Assembly (NCBI RefSeq): GCF_009711225.1
Contig: NZ_WMIE01000003.1
Location: forward strand, 124,001 to 188,000
Origin: Paracoccus aestuariivivens
Lineage (GTDB): Bacteria; Pseudomonadota; Alphaproteobacteria; Rhodobacterales; Rhodobacteraceae
Direction of reading: 5' to 3'
Length of the DNA: 64,000 nt
The notes under the pieces are model-generated. The model saw only the letters and a list, made by a program, of their open reading frames with translations. It did no database searches and was not told the origin of the DNA. A program made the translations under genes and the position numbers. The number at the start of each line of letters is the position of its first letter. Positions within the stretch are counted from its first letter, which is position 1. Below are positions 1 to 10,882 of the stretch, piece by piece.

Positions 1-1
1 T

Positions 2-280
2 CCTGCCGAACCCGAGGAGCCGCTGTCGGTCTCGATCTCGCCCGAGGGGCCGATTCTGGTGATGACTTCGGAAGTGCCCGAGGACGAGTTGATCACCCGC
101 TTGCGCGCCGTGGCCGAGGAACGTCAGAGCGACAAGATCTATCTGCGCGCCGACGGCTCGATCCCCTATGCCCGCATCATGGAGGTCATGGGCGCGCTGA
201 ACGCGGCTGGTTTCAACAACATCGTGCTGGTGACGGACACGGGTGGCCCCCGCATGGACGGCCAGAGCACCGAAGGCTAG
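2..280 (+). CDS. tolR: TolR, C-terminal part (5' end outside window)
   Basis: The reading frame is open from the first bases of the window and ends at TAG 278-280. It encodes the last ~92 residues of an ExbD/TolR-type protein: an acidic linker, then the periplasmic domain with the typical stretch KIYLRADGSIPYARIMEVM and the end-strand NNIVLVTDT. TolR is the inner-membrane partner of TolQ; together they form the proton-driven motor that energises TolA during outer-membrane constriction at division. The membrane segment with the proton-carrying Asp lies upstream of the window and cannot be seen. tolA starts four bases after the stop, so the two are surely cotranscribed. An ExbD identity is possible by sequence but excluded by the tolA-tolB-pal context. 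Confidence 0.93.
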   Translation, partial: PAEPEEPLSVSISPEGPILVMTSEVPEDELITRLRAVAEERQSDKIYLRADGSIPYARIMEVMGALNAAGFNNIVLVTDTGGPRMDGQSTEG

Positions 281-284
281 GGCG

Positions 285-1814
285 ATGGATCGCGCTGACC
301 GCATCGGCTATTGGGTCTCGGGTGTCGCGCATGCCGGGTTGCTTGGCTTTGCGGTCGTCGGAGGCGCATTGTTCCGGCCCCAGCCGCTGGAAGCGATCCG
401 CATGGCCGAGGTTTCGACCATGTCCGAGGCCGAGTTTCAGGCCTTGGCTTCGGCCGCCGCCGGTGCCGGGCCTGTCTCGGATGTGGCGGAAACCACGCCG
501 GCACAACCGCAGCCCCCCGCTGATGAGGTCGTCGCGGGTGCACCCGAGGCGCAAAGCCCGCCTGAACCGGATGCCAATGCAGCCGCGCTGAGCCGTCCGA
601 CCGAGGAAGCCGAGGCGCAGCCCGATCTGTCGGATTTCCAGAACGAATCCCGTCCGGTTGCTGTCGCGACTCTTGTCCCGCAACCGAACCAGCCCAATCA
701 GGCTGACGAGACAGCGGCGCTTCCTGCGGATGCGGCGCGGCCGAATCCGGCGCGGGAACCGGCGCAGACGCAATCGCCGGCCCCTGTACCGCAGAGATCG
801 CAACAGGCTCCGATCGAATCGGCGCGTCCGAATGGTCGGCCGGAAGGTCTGGCCGAAGCCATCCAGGCCCGTCGCGAAGCCGCCGAAGCTGCGCGTCAGC
901 GTGAACTGGTGCTGGCCCGCGAGGCCGAGGAAGCCGCTGCCGAAGAAGCCGCCGCCAAGCGTCGCGATGAGGCCGCTGCCAAACGCGCCGCCGAAGAACG
1001 CGCGCAGGACGAACGCCGCGAGGCCGCGCGCCGCGAAGAGGCCGAATCTGCCCGCAAGACCGCCGAAGCCGATGCGCGCGCACGCCGTCAGGCGGCCGCC
1101 GAGGCTGCGGATGCTGACGCGCGTAAAGCCGCCGAAGCTGCCGAGAAAAAACGTGCCGCCGAACAGCGCGCTGCCGAGGAAAAGGCAGCGGCCGCCGAGA
1201 AAGCTGCGGCGGAAAAGGCCGAAGCCGATAAACGCGAGGCTGCTGCCAAGGCCAAGAAAGAGGCGGAAAAGAAAGCCGCTGCCGAGAAGGCCGCCGAAGA
1301 GAAGCGCGTCGCGGAAAAGAAGGCCGCCGAGAAAGCTGCCGCTGAAGCCAAGGCAAAGGAAAAGGCCGAAGCCGAGCGCAAGGCCGCCGAAGCCGCCGAG
1401 AAGAAGGCCGCATTGGCCGAGGCCAAGAAGAAGGAAGAAGGCTCGGCCGGAGCAGGCGGGGGCGGGGCTGCGGCAAATGGTCCGCCGCTGAGCCAGGGCG
1501 AGAAGGACGGTTTCCGCGTCGCCGTCGAGGCGTGCTGGAACCGTGGCTCGCTGTCGACCGAGGCCAGCCGGACCAAGGTGTCGATCAGTTTCTCGATGTC
1601 GCCGGACGGCATGCCGGAATCCGGTTCTTTGAAGATGATCAATCACAACGGCCCGTCCGATGCGGTTGCCAAGCAAGCCTACGAGGCTGCCAGACGGGCG
1701 ATCCTGATGTGTGCGTCCCGCAATGGCGGCTACAAGCTGCCAGCGGAAAAGTACAATCGCTGGAAGGATATCGTCATCGACTTCAATCCAAGTGGAAGCG
1801 CCACGATCAAGTAG
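285..1814 (+). CDS. tolA: TolA, energy-transducing protein of the Tol-Pal system
   Basis: A 509-residue protein. The ATG at 285, four bases after tolR, is preferred over an upstream GTG at 243 inside tolR because it places one N-terminal membrane anchor (about residues 5-29, ending FAVVGGALF) directly at the start. A Pro/Gln/Glu-rich region follows, then an extremely Ala/Lys/Glu-rich stretch (about residues 195-400) expected to form one long helix across the periplasm. A Gly-rich hinge leads to the C-terminal domain (about 410-509) with VEACWNRGSL and the conserved end-strand. This is the standard three-domain TolA plan. TolA links TolQR to TolB-Pal. The repetitive middle is low complexity and will vary in length between strains. 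Confidence 0.95.
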   Translation: MDRADRIGYWVSGVAHAGLLGFAVVGGALFRPQPLEAIRMAEVSTMSEAEFQALASAAAGAGPVSDVAETTPAQPQPPADEVVAGAPEAQSPPEPDANAAALSRPTEEAEAQPDLSDFQNESRPVAVATLVPQPNQPNQADETAALPADAARPNPAREPAQTQSPAPVPQRSQQAPIESARPNGRPEGLAEAIQARREAAEAARQRELVLAREAEEAAAEEAAAKRRDEAAAKRAAEERAQDERREAARREEAESARKTAEADARARRQAAAEAADADARKAAEAAEKKRAAEQRAAEEKAAAAEKAAAEKAEADKREAAAKAKKEAEKKAAAEKAAEEKRVAEKKAAEKAAAEAKAKEKAEAERKAAEAAEKKAALAEAKKKEEGSAGAGGGGAAANGPPLSQGEKDGFRVAVEACWNRGSLSTEASRTKVSISFSMSPDGMPESGSLKMINHNGPSDAVAKQAYEAARRAILMCASRNGGYKLPAEKYNRWKDIVIDFNPSGSATIK

Positions 1815-1878
1815 TGCCATGGCATACCCGAGCCGGACGCTTTAATTACCCTGCAACCAGACCTCACGAGGGCGATTC

Positions 1879-3201
1879 ATGTTGCGTAAACTTTTCCTGA
1901 CCTCCGCCTTGGCCCTTGCCGGTCTTGGCCTTGCTGCGCCTGTACTGGCGCAGGACGGCCCGCTCCGGATCGAGATCACCGATGGTGTGATCGAGCCGAT
2001 GCCGTTCGCAATCTCGACCTTCCACGATGAGGGAGGCGCGGGCGAGCTGCTGTCCCAGGTCCAGAACCTGATCGCGGCCGACCTGACCGGAACGGGCCTG
2101 TTCCGCGAGATCCCGTCCACCGCCCATATCGCCCGCCCCGATGGCTTTGAAACTCCGGTCGCATACGAGGACTGGAAGGCGATCAATGCGCAGGCTTTGA
2201 TCACCGGCGCGGTTCGGGTCGAGGGTGGCAAGGTCATCGTCAAGTTCCGCCTGTTCGATGTGTTCGCCGGCCAGCCTCTGGGTGACGGGATGCAGTTCGA
2301 CGCCTCGACCGGCAACTGGCGTCGTGCGGCGCATAAGGCCGCTGATCAGGTCTATGCCCGCTTGACGGGTGAGGGCCCCTATTTCGACAGCCGTGTGGCG
2401 TTCGTGCAGGAAAGCGGTCCCAAGGATGCCCGTCGCAAGCGGATCGGCGTTATGGATTACGACGGTGCGAACGTGAAGTACCTGACCGACGATTCCTCGC
2501 TGGTGCTGGCGCCTCGCTTTTCGCCGGACGGGTCGAAGCTGCTTTACACGTCGTTCGTCTCTGGCTTCCCCAAGGCGATGATGCTGGACGTGAACTCGCT
2601 TGGCAGTCGCCCGTTGGCGGATCAGCAGGGTATGAGCTTCTCGCCGCGCTTCTCGCCGGATGGGCGCTGGATCGTCTATTCGCTTGAGAAGAACGGGAAC
2701 ACTGACATCTACCAGATGGATGCAGCCAGCGGCGCGCAGCGCCCGCTGACCAACGCTCCCTCGATCGAGACCTCGCCCAGCTTCAGCCCGGATGGCAGCC
2801 AGATCGTGTTCGAATCCGACCGCTCCGGCCAGCCGCAGCTTTACATCATGTCGGCCAGCGGCGGTGAGCCCAAGCGTATCAGCTTTGGCAGCGGTCGCTA
2901 CGGCACACCGGTCTGGTCGCCCCGTGGCGACATGATCGCCTTTACCCGCCAAGAGGGCGGGAAATTCCACATCGGTGTCATGCGGACCGATGGTTCGGAA
3001 GAAAAAATGCTGACTGAATCGTTCCTTGACGAGGGCCCGACTTGGGCCCCCAATGGGCGGGTCGTGATGTTCACACGCGTGACACCGGGCGGCAATGGCG
3101 AACCGCGCTTGCATTCGGTGGACATCACGGGGCGCAACATGCGTCCGGTCAAGTTGAATGGCGCGGCCTCGGATCCCGATTGGGGTCCCTTGCTGCCGTA
3201 A
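1879..3201 (+). CDS. tolB: TolB, periplasmic beta-propeller protein
   Basis: A 440-residue protein. It starts with a cleavable signal peptide (hydrophobic core [18 protein letters not shown], cut near residue 24 before Asp-Gly-Pro). The N-terminal alpha/beta domain (~25-165) is followed by a six-bladed propeller whose blades show the PD40 signature: [47 protein letters not shown]. Length and domain order are normal for TolB. It binds Pal and TolA in the periplasm and is needed for outer-membrane integrity. It sits 64 bases after tolA and 22 bases before pal. An AGGG-type ribosome site lies just upstream of the ATG. Confidence 0.96.
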   Translation: MLRKLFLTSALALAGLGLAAPVLAQDGPLRIEITDGVIEPMPFAISTFHDEGGAGELLSQVQNLIAADLTGTGLFREIPSTAHIARPDGFETPVAYEDWKAINAQALITGAVRVEGGKVIVKFRLFDVFAGQPLGDGMQFDASTGNWRRAAHKAADQVYARLTGEGPYFDSRVAFVQESGPKDARRKRIGVMDYDGANVKYLTDDSSLVLAPRFSPDGSKLLYTSFVSGFPKAMMLDVNSLGSRPLADQQGMSFSPRFSPDGRWIVYSLEKNGNTDIYQMDAASGAQRPLTNAPSIETSPSFSPDGSQIVFESDRSGQPQLYIMSASGGEPKRISFGSGRYGTPVWSPRGDMIAFTRQEGGKFHIGVMRTDGSEEKMLTESFLDEGPTWAPNGRVVMFTRVTPGGNGEPRLHSVDITGRNMRPVKLNGAASDPDWGPLLP

Positions 3202-3223
3202 ACCGCGGGGACTGGACAGAGTT

Positions 3224-3733
3224 ATGAAGATTATTGTGAAATTTGCGGCGATCGGGGCGCTGCTGACCATTGCGGCATGTTCGCGTCCGGCCCAGCAAGG
3301 GCCGCTGGTCAACGACCCCTATGCCAATATGAACCAGTCCGGCGTCGGTGTTGGCACGTTGCCCGGCACCGCCGAGCATTTCAAGGCGACAGCCGGCGAC
3401 ACCGTACTGTTTCCGGTGGACCAGTCGACCCTAACCCCCGAGGCTCGCACCATCCTTGCCAATCAGGCGGGCTGGCTGAACCAGAATCAGGGCTTCGCCG
3501 CCCGGATCGAGGGTCATGCCGATGAGCAGGGGACGCGGGAATACAACCTTGCACTCGGCGCGCGCCGCGCAAGCTCGGTGCAGGAATACCTGATCTCGCA
3601 GGGTGTGGCTTCGGGCCGCCTGAGCACGGTGAGCTACGGCAAGGAACGCCCGCTTGCGATCTGCTCGACCGAGGAATGCTATACCAAGAACCGCCGCGCC
3701 CAGACGGTGGTCAGCCCCGGAGCAGGCATGTGA
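3224..3733 (+). CDS. pal: Pal, peptidoglycan-associated lipoprotein
   Basis: A 169-residue protein. The start at 3224 gives a short lipoprotein signal with lipobox ending ...LTIAAC (Cys19), so the mature protein should be lipidated and held in the outer membrane. The C-terminal OmpA-like domain (~60-165) carries the diaminopimelate-binding signature EGHADEQGTREYNLALGARR. An upstream start at 3158 would bury the lipobox and was rejected. Pal binds peptidoglycan and TolB. Its TGA overlaps the ATG of cpoB by one base, indicating translational coupling. Confidence 0.96.
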   Translation: MKIIVKFAAIGALLTIAACSRPAQQGPLVNDPYANMNQSGVGVGTLPGTAEHFKATAGDTVLFPVDQSTLTPEARTILANQAGWLNQNQGFAARIEGHADEQGTREYNLALGARRASSVQEYLISQGVASGRLSTVSYGKERPLAICSTEECYTKNRRAQTVVSPGAGM

Positions 3734-4662
3734 TGGGAACGCTCAAAAGCATCGTTCTCGCGGCCGGTCTGGCGCTGACGGCGCTGCCTGCCGCGGCGCA
3801 GGACCAGCAGACGCTGGCTGATATCAGGTCCGAGCTGAACCAGTTGACCGCCGATCTGCAGAACCTGCGCGGCGAGTTGGTCGCCTCGGGTCCGGCGGGC
3901 TTTGCGGCGGCGGGTGGCGACAGCGCCATCGACCGGATGAACGCGATGGAAGCGCGGCTTGCACAATTGACCGGCCAAACCGAGCAGTTGCAGAACCGCG
4001 TTGACCGCGTCGTCAAGGACGGTACGACCCGTATTGGCGATATCGAGTTCCGCCTTTGCGAAATGGAGGAAGGTTGCGATCTGGGCAGCCTGACCACACC
4101 GACGCTGGGCGAGCAGGGGGACGCATCGTCCCCGCTGCCGTCCTCGGATCAACAGGGCGCGCTGGAAAAGCCCGTCGCCACTCCCTTGGCCGGGGCCGCC
4201 ACCGCGGCGGAAAAGGCCGATTTCGACCGGGCCCGGGAGGTGCTCGGTCAGGGTGACTTTCGTCGTGCTGCAGACCTCTTTGCGGCCGTCGCCCAGACCC
4301 ATGCTGGCGGCCCACTAACTGCCGAAGCGCTGTTCCTTCGCGGAGCGGCGCTTGATTCAGCAGGCGACCTGCCCGCGGCGGGTATCGCTTGGCTGGAAAG
4401 CTTTGCTGCCAATCCGAATGGCCCGCAGGCGCCGGATTCGCTGCTGGGCCTTTCTCGCGCGATGAGCGCCAAGGGTGGCCCCGAGGAGGGCTGCTACTAT
4501 CTGCAGGAAATTCTGGCCCGTTTTCCCGCCGCCCCGCAAGCAGCCGAGGCCGAGCGTCGGATGACCGAGGCGCAATGCGCCAGCGCCTTTGACGGTGAAG
4601 TGACGTCCGACCCCGAAATGATGGACCCCGAGGCGGCCGCGGACCTTGCCGATGGCCAGTGA
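3733..4662 (+). CDS. cpoB: CpoB/YbgF, Tol-Pal cell division coordinator
   Basis: A 309-residue protein. It has a signal peptide (KSIVLAAGLALTALPAAA then QDQQ), an N-terminal coiled coil (about residues 27-110: LADIRSELNQLTADLQNL and later EARLAQLTGQTEQLQNRV), a Ser/Pro-rich linker and a C-terminal block of TPR-like repeats (~165-285; FDRAREVLGQGDFRRAADLF). This is the usual layout of CpoB (YbgF), which in E. coli links Tol-Pal constriction with PBP1b. The start codon overlaps the pal stop by one base, and the 3' end overlaps tilS by 11 bases. Confidence 0.92.
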   Translation: MGTLKSIVLAAGLALTALPAAAQDQQTLADIRSELNQLTADLQNLRGELVASGPAGFAAAGGDSAIDRMNAMEARLAQLTGQTEQLQNRVDRVVKDGTTRIGDIEFRLCEMEEGCDLGSLTTPTLGEQGDASSPLPSSDQQGALEKPVATPLAGAATAAEKADFDRAREVLGQGDFRRAADLFAAVAQTHAGGPLTAEALFLRGAALDSAGDLPAAGIAWLESFAANPNGPQAPDSLLGLSRAMSAKGGPEEGCYYLQEILARFPAAPQAAEAERRMTEAQCASAFDGEVTSDPEMMDPEAAADLADGQ

Positions 4663-5935
4663 TCCCGACCTTTCGCGGATCAGAACCCCAACCACTCAGG
4701 ACCCCGTCTTCGCAAAGAGCGGCGCCGCGTTGAACCGGTTGGCGGGCGATCTGCCCCGAATTGGGATCGCATTATCCGGAGGTGGCGATTCCACCGCCCT
4801 GATGCATTTGGCCCATGCCTGGGCGCAGGGTCGGGTGCTGATGGCGGCGACTGTGGATCATGGTTTGCGCGCCGAATCCGCCGAAGAGGCCCGTCAGGCC
4901 CATCGCGCGGCCTCAGCTTTGGGGATTCCGCATGCAACGCTGCTTTGGCAACGCGACAATGACGCGGGGAACCTGATGGCCGAGGCGCGGGACGCTCGGC
5001 TTCGGCTGCTGTCGGGATGGGCCATGCGCAACAATCTGGATGCGGTGCTGTTGGGTCATACGATGGATGATCAGGCCGAAACGCTGCTGATGCGGCTGGC
5101 GCGTGGCTCGGGCGTGGACGGGCTGGCCGGAATGGCCGATAGCCGCAGCGCCTTTGGGACGCGCTGGCTGAGGCCAATCTTGGGTGTTTCGCGGGCCGAA
5201 CTGCGTGATTGGCTGACGGCACGCGGGATCGCATGGATCGACGACCCGTCAAACGAGAATGCCGATTACGACCGCGTTCGTATCCGCAAGGCATTGCAGG
5301 TGCTGGATCTTCCGGCTTTGCAGCTGGCGCAGACAAGCGCGAATATGGCGATGGCCCGCGATGCGTTGCAGGATTTTGCCATGCAGGTAGCAACGGGGGC
5401 CAAAGCGCAAAATGGCGTTTTGAGGCTGCCGCTGACCGCCTTCCGACGCGCTCCGCAGGAAATCAGACGGCGACTTCTTGTCGCAGGGCTGCGGTTTGTG
5501 ACGGGCGGGGATTATCCTCCGCGACGCGAGGCCGTCCTGCATGTCCTGAACGCGCTAAACACCGCCCCGCGCATCACGCTGGACGGTGTGATCGCCGAGC
5601 CGCGTGGCGACTGGCTGCTTTTGCAGCGCGAGCCCGCAGCGGCCGCAAAGGCCATGCCCGTAGCACCGGAAGCCGGTGATGACGCGCTGTGGGACGGGCG
5701 TTGGCGTCTTGAGGGGTTGGTCGCGGGGAACGAGGTCCGCGCTTTGGGATACGAGCCGCTTCCGGCGCTGAACTGGCGGGCTTCGGGATTGACGCGCGAC
5801 GAGGCCGCAGCCAGTCCCGGCGTCTGGATGGACGGCGCATTGATCGCCGCGCCGCTTCTGACAACCCATGCAAAGATTGCCGCTGTTCCGCTGCGCGGCC
5901 TGCCAGAATTCCAAGCTTTGCTCTATACTCATTGA
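4652..5935 (+). CDS. tilS: TilS, tRNA(Ile)-lysidine synthase
   Basis: A 427-residue protein. The PP-loop ATP-binding motif SGGGDS lies at residues 42-47, followed by conserved TVDHGLR and LGHTMDDQAETLLMRL. The enzyme converts C34 of the CAU-anticodon tRNA-Ile to lysidine, which is essential for reading AUA. The ATG at 4652 is preferred to a TTG six bases earlier; it overlaps the cpoB stop by 11 bases. The C-terminal ~120 residues are poorly conserved in the family. Placement between the tol-pal genes and ftsH is the arrangement I know from related alphaproteobacteria. Confidence 0.93.
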   Translation: MASDPDLSRIRTPTTQDPVFAKSGAALNRLAGDLPRIGIALSGGGDSTALMHLAHAWAQGRVLMAATVDHGLRAESAEEARQAHRAASALGIPHATLLWQRDNDAGNLMAEARDARLRLLSGWAMRNNLDAVLLGHTMDDQAETLLMRLARGSGVDGLAGMADSRSAFGTRWLRPILGVSRAELRDWLTARGIAWIDDPSNENADYDRVRIRKALQVLDLPALQLAQTSANMAMARDALQDFAMQVATGAKAQNGVLRLPLTAFRRAPQEIRRRLLVAGLRFVTGGDYPPRREAVLHVLNALNTAPRITLDGVIAEPRGDWLLLQREPAAAAKAMPVAPEAGDDALWDGRWRLEGLVAGNEVRALGYEPLPALNWRASGLTRDEAAASPGVWMDGALIAAPLLTTHAKIAAVPLRGLPEFQALLYTH

Positions 5936-5995
5936 ACCTGACGCTGGAATCCCTATTTTCAGGCCAAAGCCTGTCTACCCTTGGAGGATCTGCCT

Positions 5996-7894
<1,899 letters not shown>

Positions 7895-7910
7895 GTGCTG
7901 TATTGATAAA

Positions 7911-7941
7911 CCCCCGATCCTAGGATCGGGGGGTCTTTGTT
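7911..7941 (+). terminator. Rho-independent terminator after ftsH
   Basis: CCCCCGATCC and its exact reverse complement GGATCGGGGG are separated by only two bases (7911-7932), followed by GTCTTTGTTT. The T-tract is imperfect but the stem is strong. It lies 17 bases after the ftsH stop and probably also serves the convergent small gene at 7963-8043. Confidence 0.85.
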
Positions 7942-7962
7942 TCGCGGTGGTTTCCGGCTTGA

Positions 7963-8043
7963 TCAGAGCACGAGAAGCGCCACTGCTCCCAGCGCGAGAC
8001 CAAGGCCGAAACCGATATTGATGACAAAACTTGCTGCCTTCAT
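7963..8043 (-). CDS. Small membrane peptide, 26 residues, unknown function
   Basis: On the minus strand an ATG at 8043 opens a 27-codon frame ending in TGA at 7963. The peptide starts MKAASFVINIGFGLG and continues as one uninterrupted hydrophobic, Gly/Ala/Leu/Val-rich stretch, i.e. a single membrane helix with one Lys at the N-terminus. A good ribosome site (AGGAG, read on the minus strand at 8050-8054) lies six bases before the ATG, which is the main reason to believe it. It converges on the ftsH terminator. I do not recognise a family; position beside ftsH suggests a possible membrane regulator, but that is only context. Confidence 0.6.
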   Translation of the reverse strand: MKAASFVINIGFGLGLALGAVALLVL

Positions 8044-8215
8044 CTGTTTCTCCTTCTGTGAACGGAGCGGCTTGCGCCTTTGCTCCAGCTGAAAGAAAAA
8101 CTACGGTTCGCGCCATCAAGTTCCGCTTTGGGCGAAAAATCGCCTATCAGTCGTGTCCGTACGGCAACATTCCGCCCAGTTTTGGCGGCAGAGCGATAGT
8201 GATCAAGGAATAATC

Positions 8216-8530
8216 ATGAAACAGGGTGAACCCGTCCTTGCCGAAAGCTCGGAGATGCCCGCGCTTCGGGCCAAGATCGACGCGCTGGACGCCGAACTAA
8301 TTGCGCTTCTGGCCAAGCGGTCCGGACTGATCGATCAGGCGGCGCGGATCAAATTGCGCGAAAAGCTACCGGCGCGGATCGACAGTCGGGTCGAGGAAGT
8401 CGCGGCAAATGCCAGCCGACTTGCCACTGAGCATGGCCTCGATCCTCTACTGGCCGATCAGTTATGGCGCCTGATGATGGAGCATTTCATCGCGCAGGAA
8501 GAACGCGCCTTGGCGAAGGGTCGAACTTAG
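8216..8530 (+). CDS. Chorismate mutase, AroQ type
   Basis: A 104-residue all-helical protein. The first helix (LRAKIDALDAELIALLAKR, about residues 14-32) and the following ARIK/R motifs match the AroQ-class chorismate mutase fold, where Arg and Lys side chains of the long helix bind chorismate. The enzyme makes prephenate for Phe and Tyr synthesis. Length is that of a monofunctional domain (no prephenate dehydratase fused). The ATG at 8216 is used because residues encoded upstream look like noncoding sequence. The thioesterase gene on the other strand overlaps its last four bases. Confidence 0.85.
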   Translation: MKQGEPVLAESSEMPALRAKIDALDAELIALLAKRSGLIDQAARIKLREKLPARIDSRVEEVAANASRLATEHGLDPLLADQLWRLMMEHFIAQEERALAKGRT

Positions 8531-8937
8531 ACCGGAATCATCGTGCCTTGCAGCATGGCGACATGCTTGCGGGCCTCGCCGGTGACGGCCCAGACATCGG
8601 CGGCGACGACCATGATCCGGCGACCGGCGCGAATGACCCGTCCTTCGGCGATCAGGTAATCACCGACGGCGGGGGACATGAGGTTGATCTTCATCTCGAC
8701 GGTCATGACCTCGGAATCCGCTGGCATGAGACTAAGCGACGAATAGCCCGCCGCCGAATCCCCGATGCTGAAAGCCAGCCCTGCATGTCCGGCACCTTGT
8801 TGCTGCAGCGAGGTCGGCAGGATCGGGGCCTGGATGGTCACGCGTCCGGGCTCGATGCTGGCCAGCGTCGCACCCAAGGTCTGCATCATGGTCTGGCGCG
8901 CGAAGCTTTCGCGGATGCGGGTCACGATTTCAGTCAT
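8527..8937 (-). CDS. PaaI-family thioesterase (hotdog fold)
   Basis: A 136-residue single hotdog domain. The core [19 protein letters not shown] carries the small-residue turn that surrounds the catalytic acid in PaaI-type (4HBT) thioesterases, and [14 protein letters not shown] is the second family hallmark. It would hydrolyse acyl-CoA, possibly aryl or medium-chain substrates; the substrate cannot be told from sequence. It is not the YbgC subgroup that usually accompanies tol-pal. The start overlaps the end of ruvB by eight bases, so it is the last gene of the ruvC-ruvA-htpX-ruvB transcript. Confidence 0.85.
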   Translation of the reverse strand: MTEIVTRIRESFARQTMMQTLGATLASIEPGRVTIQAPILPTSLQQQGAGHAGLAFSIGDSAAGYSSLSLMPADSEVMTVEMKINLMSPAVGDYLIAEGRVIRAGRRIMVVAADVWAVTGEARKHVAMLQGTMIPV

Positions 8938-9955
8938 CGAACAGGCTTTCCTGAATGCGCGGTGCGTCCAGTCCCAGATGTCGCCAGCCCAGGCGCCCCA
9001 GCATCCGGCCTCGCGGGGTGCGGTTGACCAGTCCCTGCTGCATCAGGAAGGGCTCGATGACCTCCTCGATGGCATCGCGGCTTTCCGACAATGCGGCGGA
9101 CAGGGTTTCCACGCCGACAGGGCCGCCACCGTAATGCTCGGCCATCAGGGTCAGGTAGCGACGGTCGGCACTGTCCAGTCCGATGTGATCGACGCCAAGG
9201 CGCGTCAGTGAACTATCCGCGATCTCGCGCGTCAGGCGTCCGTCACCCTCGACCAGGGCGAAGTCGATGACGCGGCGCAAAAGCCGACCGGCGATCCTCG
9301 GCGTTCCACGCGCCCGTTTCGCGATCTCCCGCGTGCCTTCGGGTTCCGAAGGGATGCCCATCAGGCGGGCACCACGCGTGACGATAAGGTCCAACTCGTC
9401 GATGGTGTAGAATTGCAGCCGCGTCGGGATGCCGAAGCGATCACGAAGCGGTGTGGTCAACAGGCCAAGCCGCGTCGTTGCGCCGACAAGGGTAAAGGGT
9501 TGCAACTCGATCCGGACGGTGCGGGCGGCGGGGCCTTCGCCGATGACCAGATCCAGTTCGAAATCCTCCATCGCGGGGTACAGGACCTCTTCGACGGCGG
9601 GGTTCATCCGGTGGATCTCGTCGATGAACAGGACGTCGCGCGCCTCCAGATTGGTCAGGATCGCCGCCAGATCGCCCGCCCGCGCCAGCACCGGCCCCGA
9701 GGTCATCTTGAAGTTCACGCCCAGTTCGCGCGCCATGATCTGCGCGAGCGTCGTCTTGCCCAATCCCGGAGGCCCGTGGAACAGCGTGTGGTCCATGGCC
9801 TTGCCGCGCATTTTCGCGCTTTCGATAAAGACGCGCAGGTTGGCGCGGGCCTCGGCCTGACCGACGAAATCCTCAAGCAGTTGTGGACGAAGGGCGCGGT
9901 CTTCGGTGTCGCTGTCGATCGGCTCGGGACGCATCATCGGGTCGGGTTGGTTCAT
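8930..9955 (-). CDS. ruvB: RuvB, Holliday junction branch-migration ATPase
   Basis: A 341-residue AAA+ protein. Visible motifs are Walker [11 protein letters not shown], Walker [10 protein letters not shown], the sensor region [18 protein letters not shown] with the arginine finger, and a C-terminal winged helix ending in the conserved RTPRGR. The hexamer drives branch migration with RuvA. ATG at 9955 overlaps the htpX TGA as ATGA; an in-frame ATG at 9967 is possible but weaker by spacing. Unusually, htpX separates it from ruvA. Confidence 0.95.
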   Translation of the reverse strand: MNQPDPMMRPEPIDSDTEDRALRPQLLEDFVGQAEARANLRVFIESAKMRGKAMDHTLFHGPPGLGKTTLAQIMARELGVNFKMTSGPVLARAGDLAAILTNLEARDVLFIDEIHRMNPAVEEVLYPAMEDFELDLVIGEGPAARTVRIELQPFTLVGATTRLGLLTTPLRDRFGIPTRLQFYTIDELDLIVTRGARLMGIPSEPEGTREIAKRARGTPRIAGRLLRRVIDFALVEGDGRLTREIADSSLTRLGVDHIGLDSADRRYLTLMAEHYGGGPVGVETLSAALSESRDAIEEVIEPFLMQQGLVNRTPRGRMLGRLGWRHLGLDAPRIQESLFDD

Positions 9956-10875
9956 TGATTGTCCCATGGACCGGATTCGGGACGTCCGGCGGTTGGAATG
10001 CGCGAGGTTTGATAACCGCCGCGTCCGTTGCTGCCCGTCATGGCGCGCAGACGGGCGATGCGATCTTCGGTTGAGGGATGGGTCGCGAACAGGCGGTCCA
10101 TGCGCAATGCGTGCAGCGGGTTGATGATGAACATGGACGCCGCTGCCGGATTCTTCTCTGCCGGAATATTGACGATCTGTCCCGCCGCGCGCGAGATCTT
10201 GGCCAAGGCCCCCGCAAGAGCCATCGGCTCGCCGCAGATTTCCGCGCCGATCCGGTCTGCCTCGTATTCGCGGGCACGCGAGATGGCCATCTGCACCAGA
10301 CCTGCCGCCATCGGAGCAAAAATCATCGCCAGAATTCCGCCAAGTGCACCGCCGCGACTGTCATCGCGCCCGCCCATCATGCTGGAAAACATCATCATGT
10401 TGCCCAGCATCGCGATTGCGCCCGCCATTGTTGCGGTCACGGTCATGATCAGGGTGTCGCGGTGTTTGATATGCGCCAGTTCATGCGCGATGACACCCGC
10501 CAACTCGTCCCGCGTCAGAACGCGCATGATGCCCTGTGTGACGGCGACCGCTGCGTTCTCGGGGTTGCGTCCGGTCGCGAAGGCGTTCGGCTGTTCGGTC
10601 GCGAGGATATAGACCTTGGGCATCGGCAGATTGGCGCGGTTTGCCAAGGCTGCCACCATATCGACCAGTTCGGGGGCCTGTTGACGGGTGACCAGTGTCG
10701 CGCCCTGCTGGCGCAGCACTGCCTTGTCGCTGTTCCACCACGCCCAGATATTTCCTGCGCCAGCAAAGATCAGCGCAAAGATCGCGCCACCCTGTCCGCC
10801 GATCAGGTACCCCATCGCCATGACCAATGCTGTCATGGCGGCCATCAGGACAAAGGTGCGCAGGTTTCCGGTCAT
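9952..10875 (-). CDS. htpX: HtpX, membrane zinc metalloprotease
   Basis: A 307-residue M48-family protease. Two N-terminal membrane helices (about 7-25 and 30-47) are followed by the catalytic zinc motif HELAH at residues 131-135 and two more hydrophobic segments ([20 protein letters not shown] and the segment around [13 protein letters not shown]). The third zinc ligand is the Glu of [11 protein letters not shown]. HtpX assists FtsH in membrane-protein quality control. It lies seven bases after ruvA and overlaps ruvB by four bases, so it is embedded in the ruv transcript. No heat-shock promoter is obvious in the seven-base gap. Confidence 0.94.
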   Translation of the reverse strand: MTGNLRTFVLMAAMTALVMAMGYLIGGQGGAIFALIFAGAGNIWAWWNSDKAVLRQQGATLVTRQQAPELVDMVAALANRANLPMPKVYILATEQPNAFATGRNPENAAVAVTQGIMRVLTRDELAGVIAHELAHIKHRDTLIMTVTATMAGAIAMLGNMMMFSSMMGGRDDSRGGALGGILAMIFAPMAAGLVQMAISRAREYEADRIGAEICGEPMALAGALAKISRAAGQIVNIPAEKNPAAASMFIINPLHALRMDRLFATHPSTEDRIARLRAMTGSNGRGGYQTSRIPTAGRPESGPWDNQ

Positions 10876-10882
10876 TGTCGCC

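Noticed and set aside
213-1820. A 535-codon frame opposite tolA
   Set aside because: Low-complexity Gly/Leu/Phe/Arg composition is the reverse reading of the Ala/Lys/Glu-rich TolA helix.
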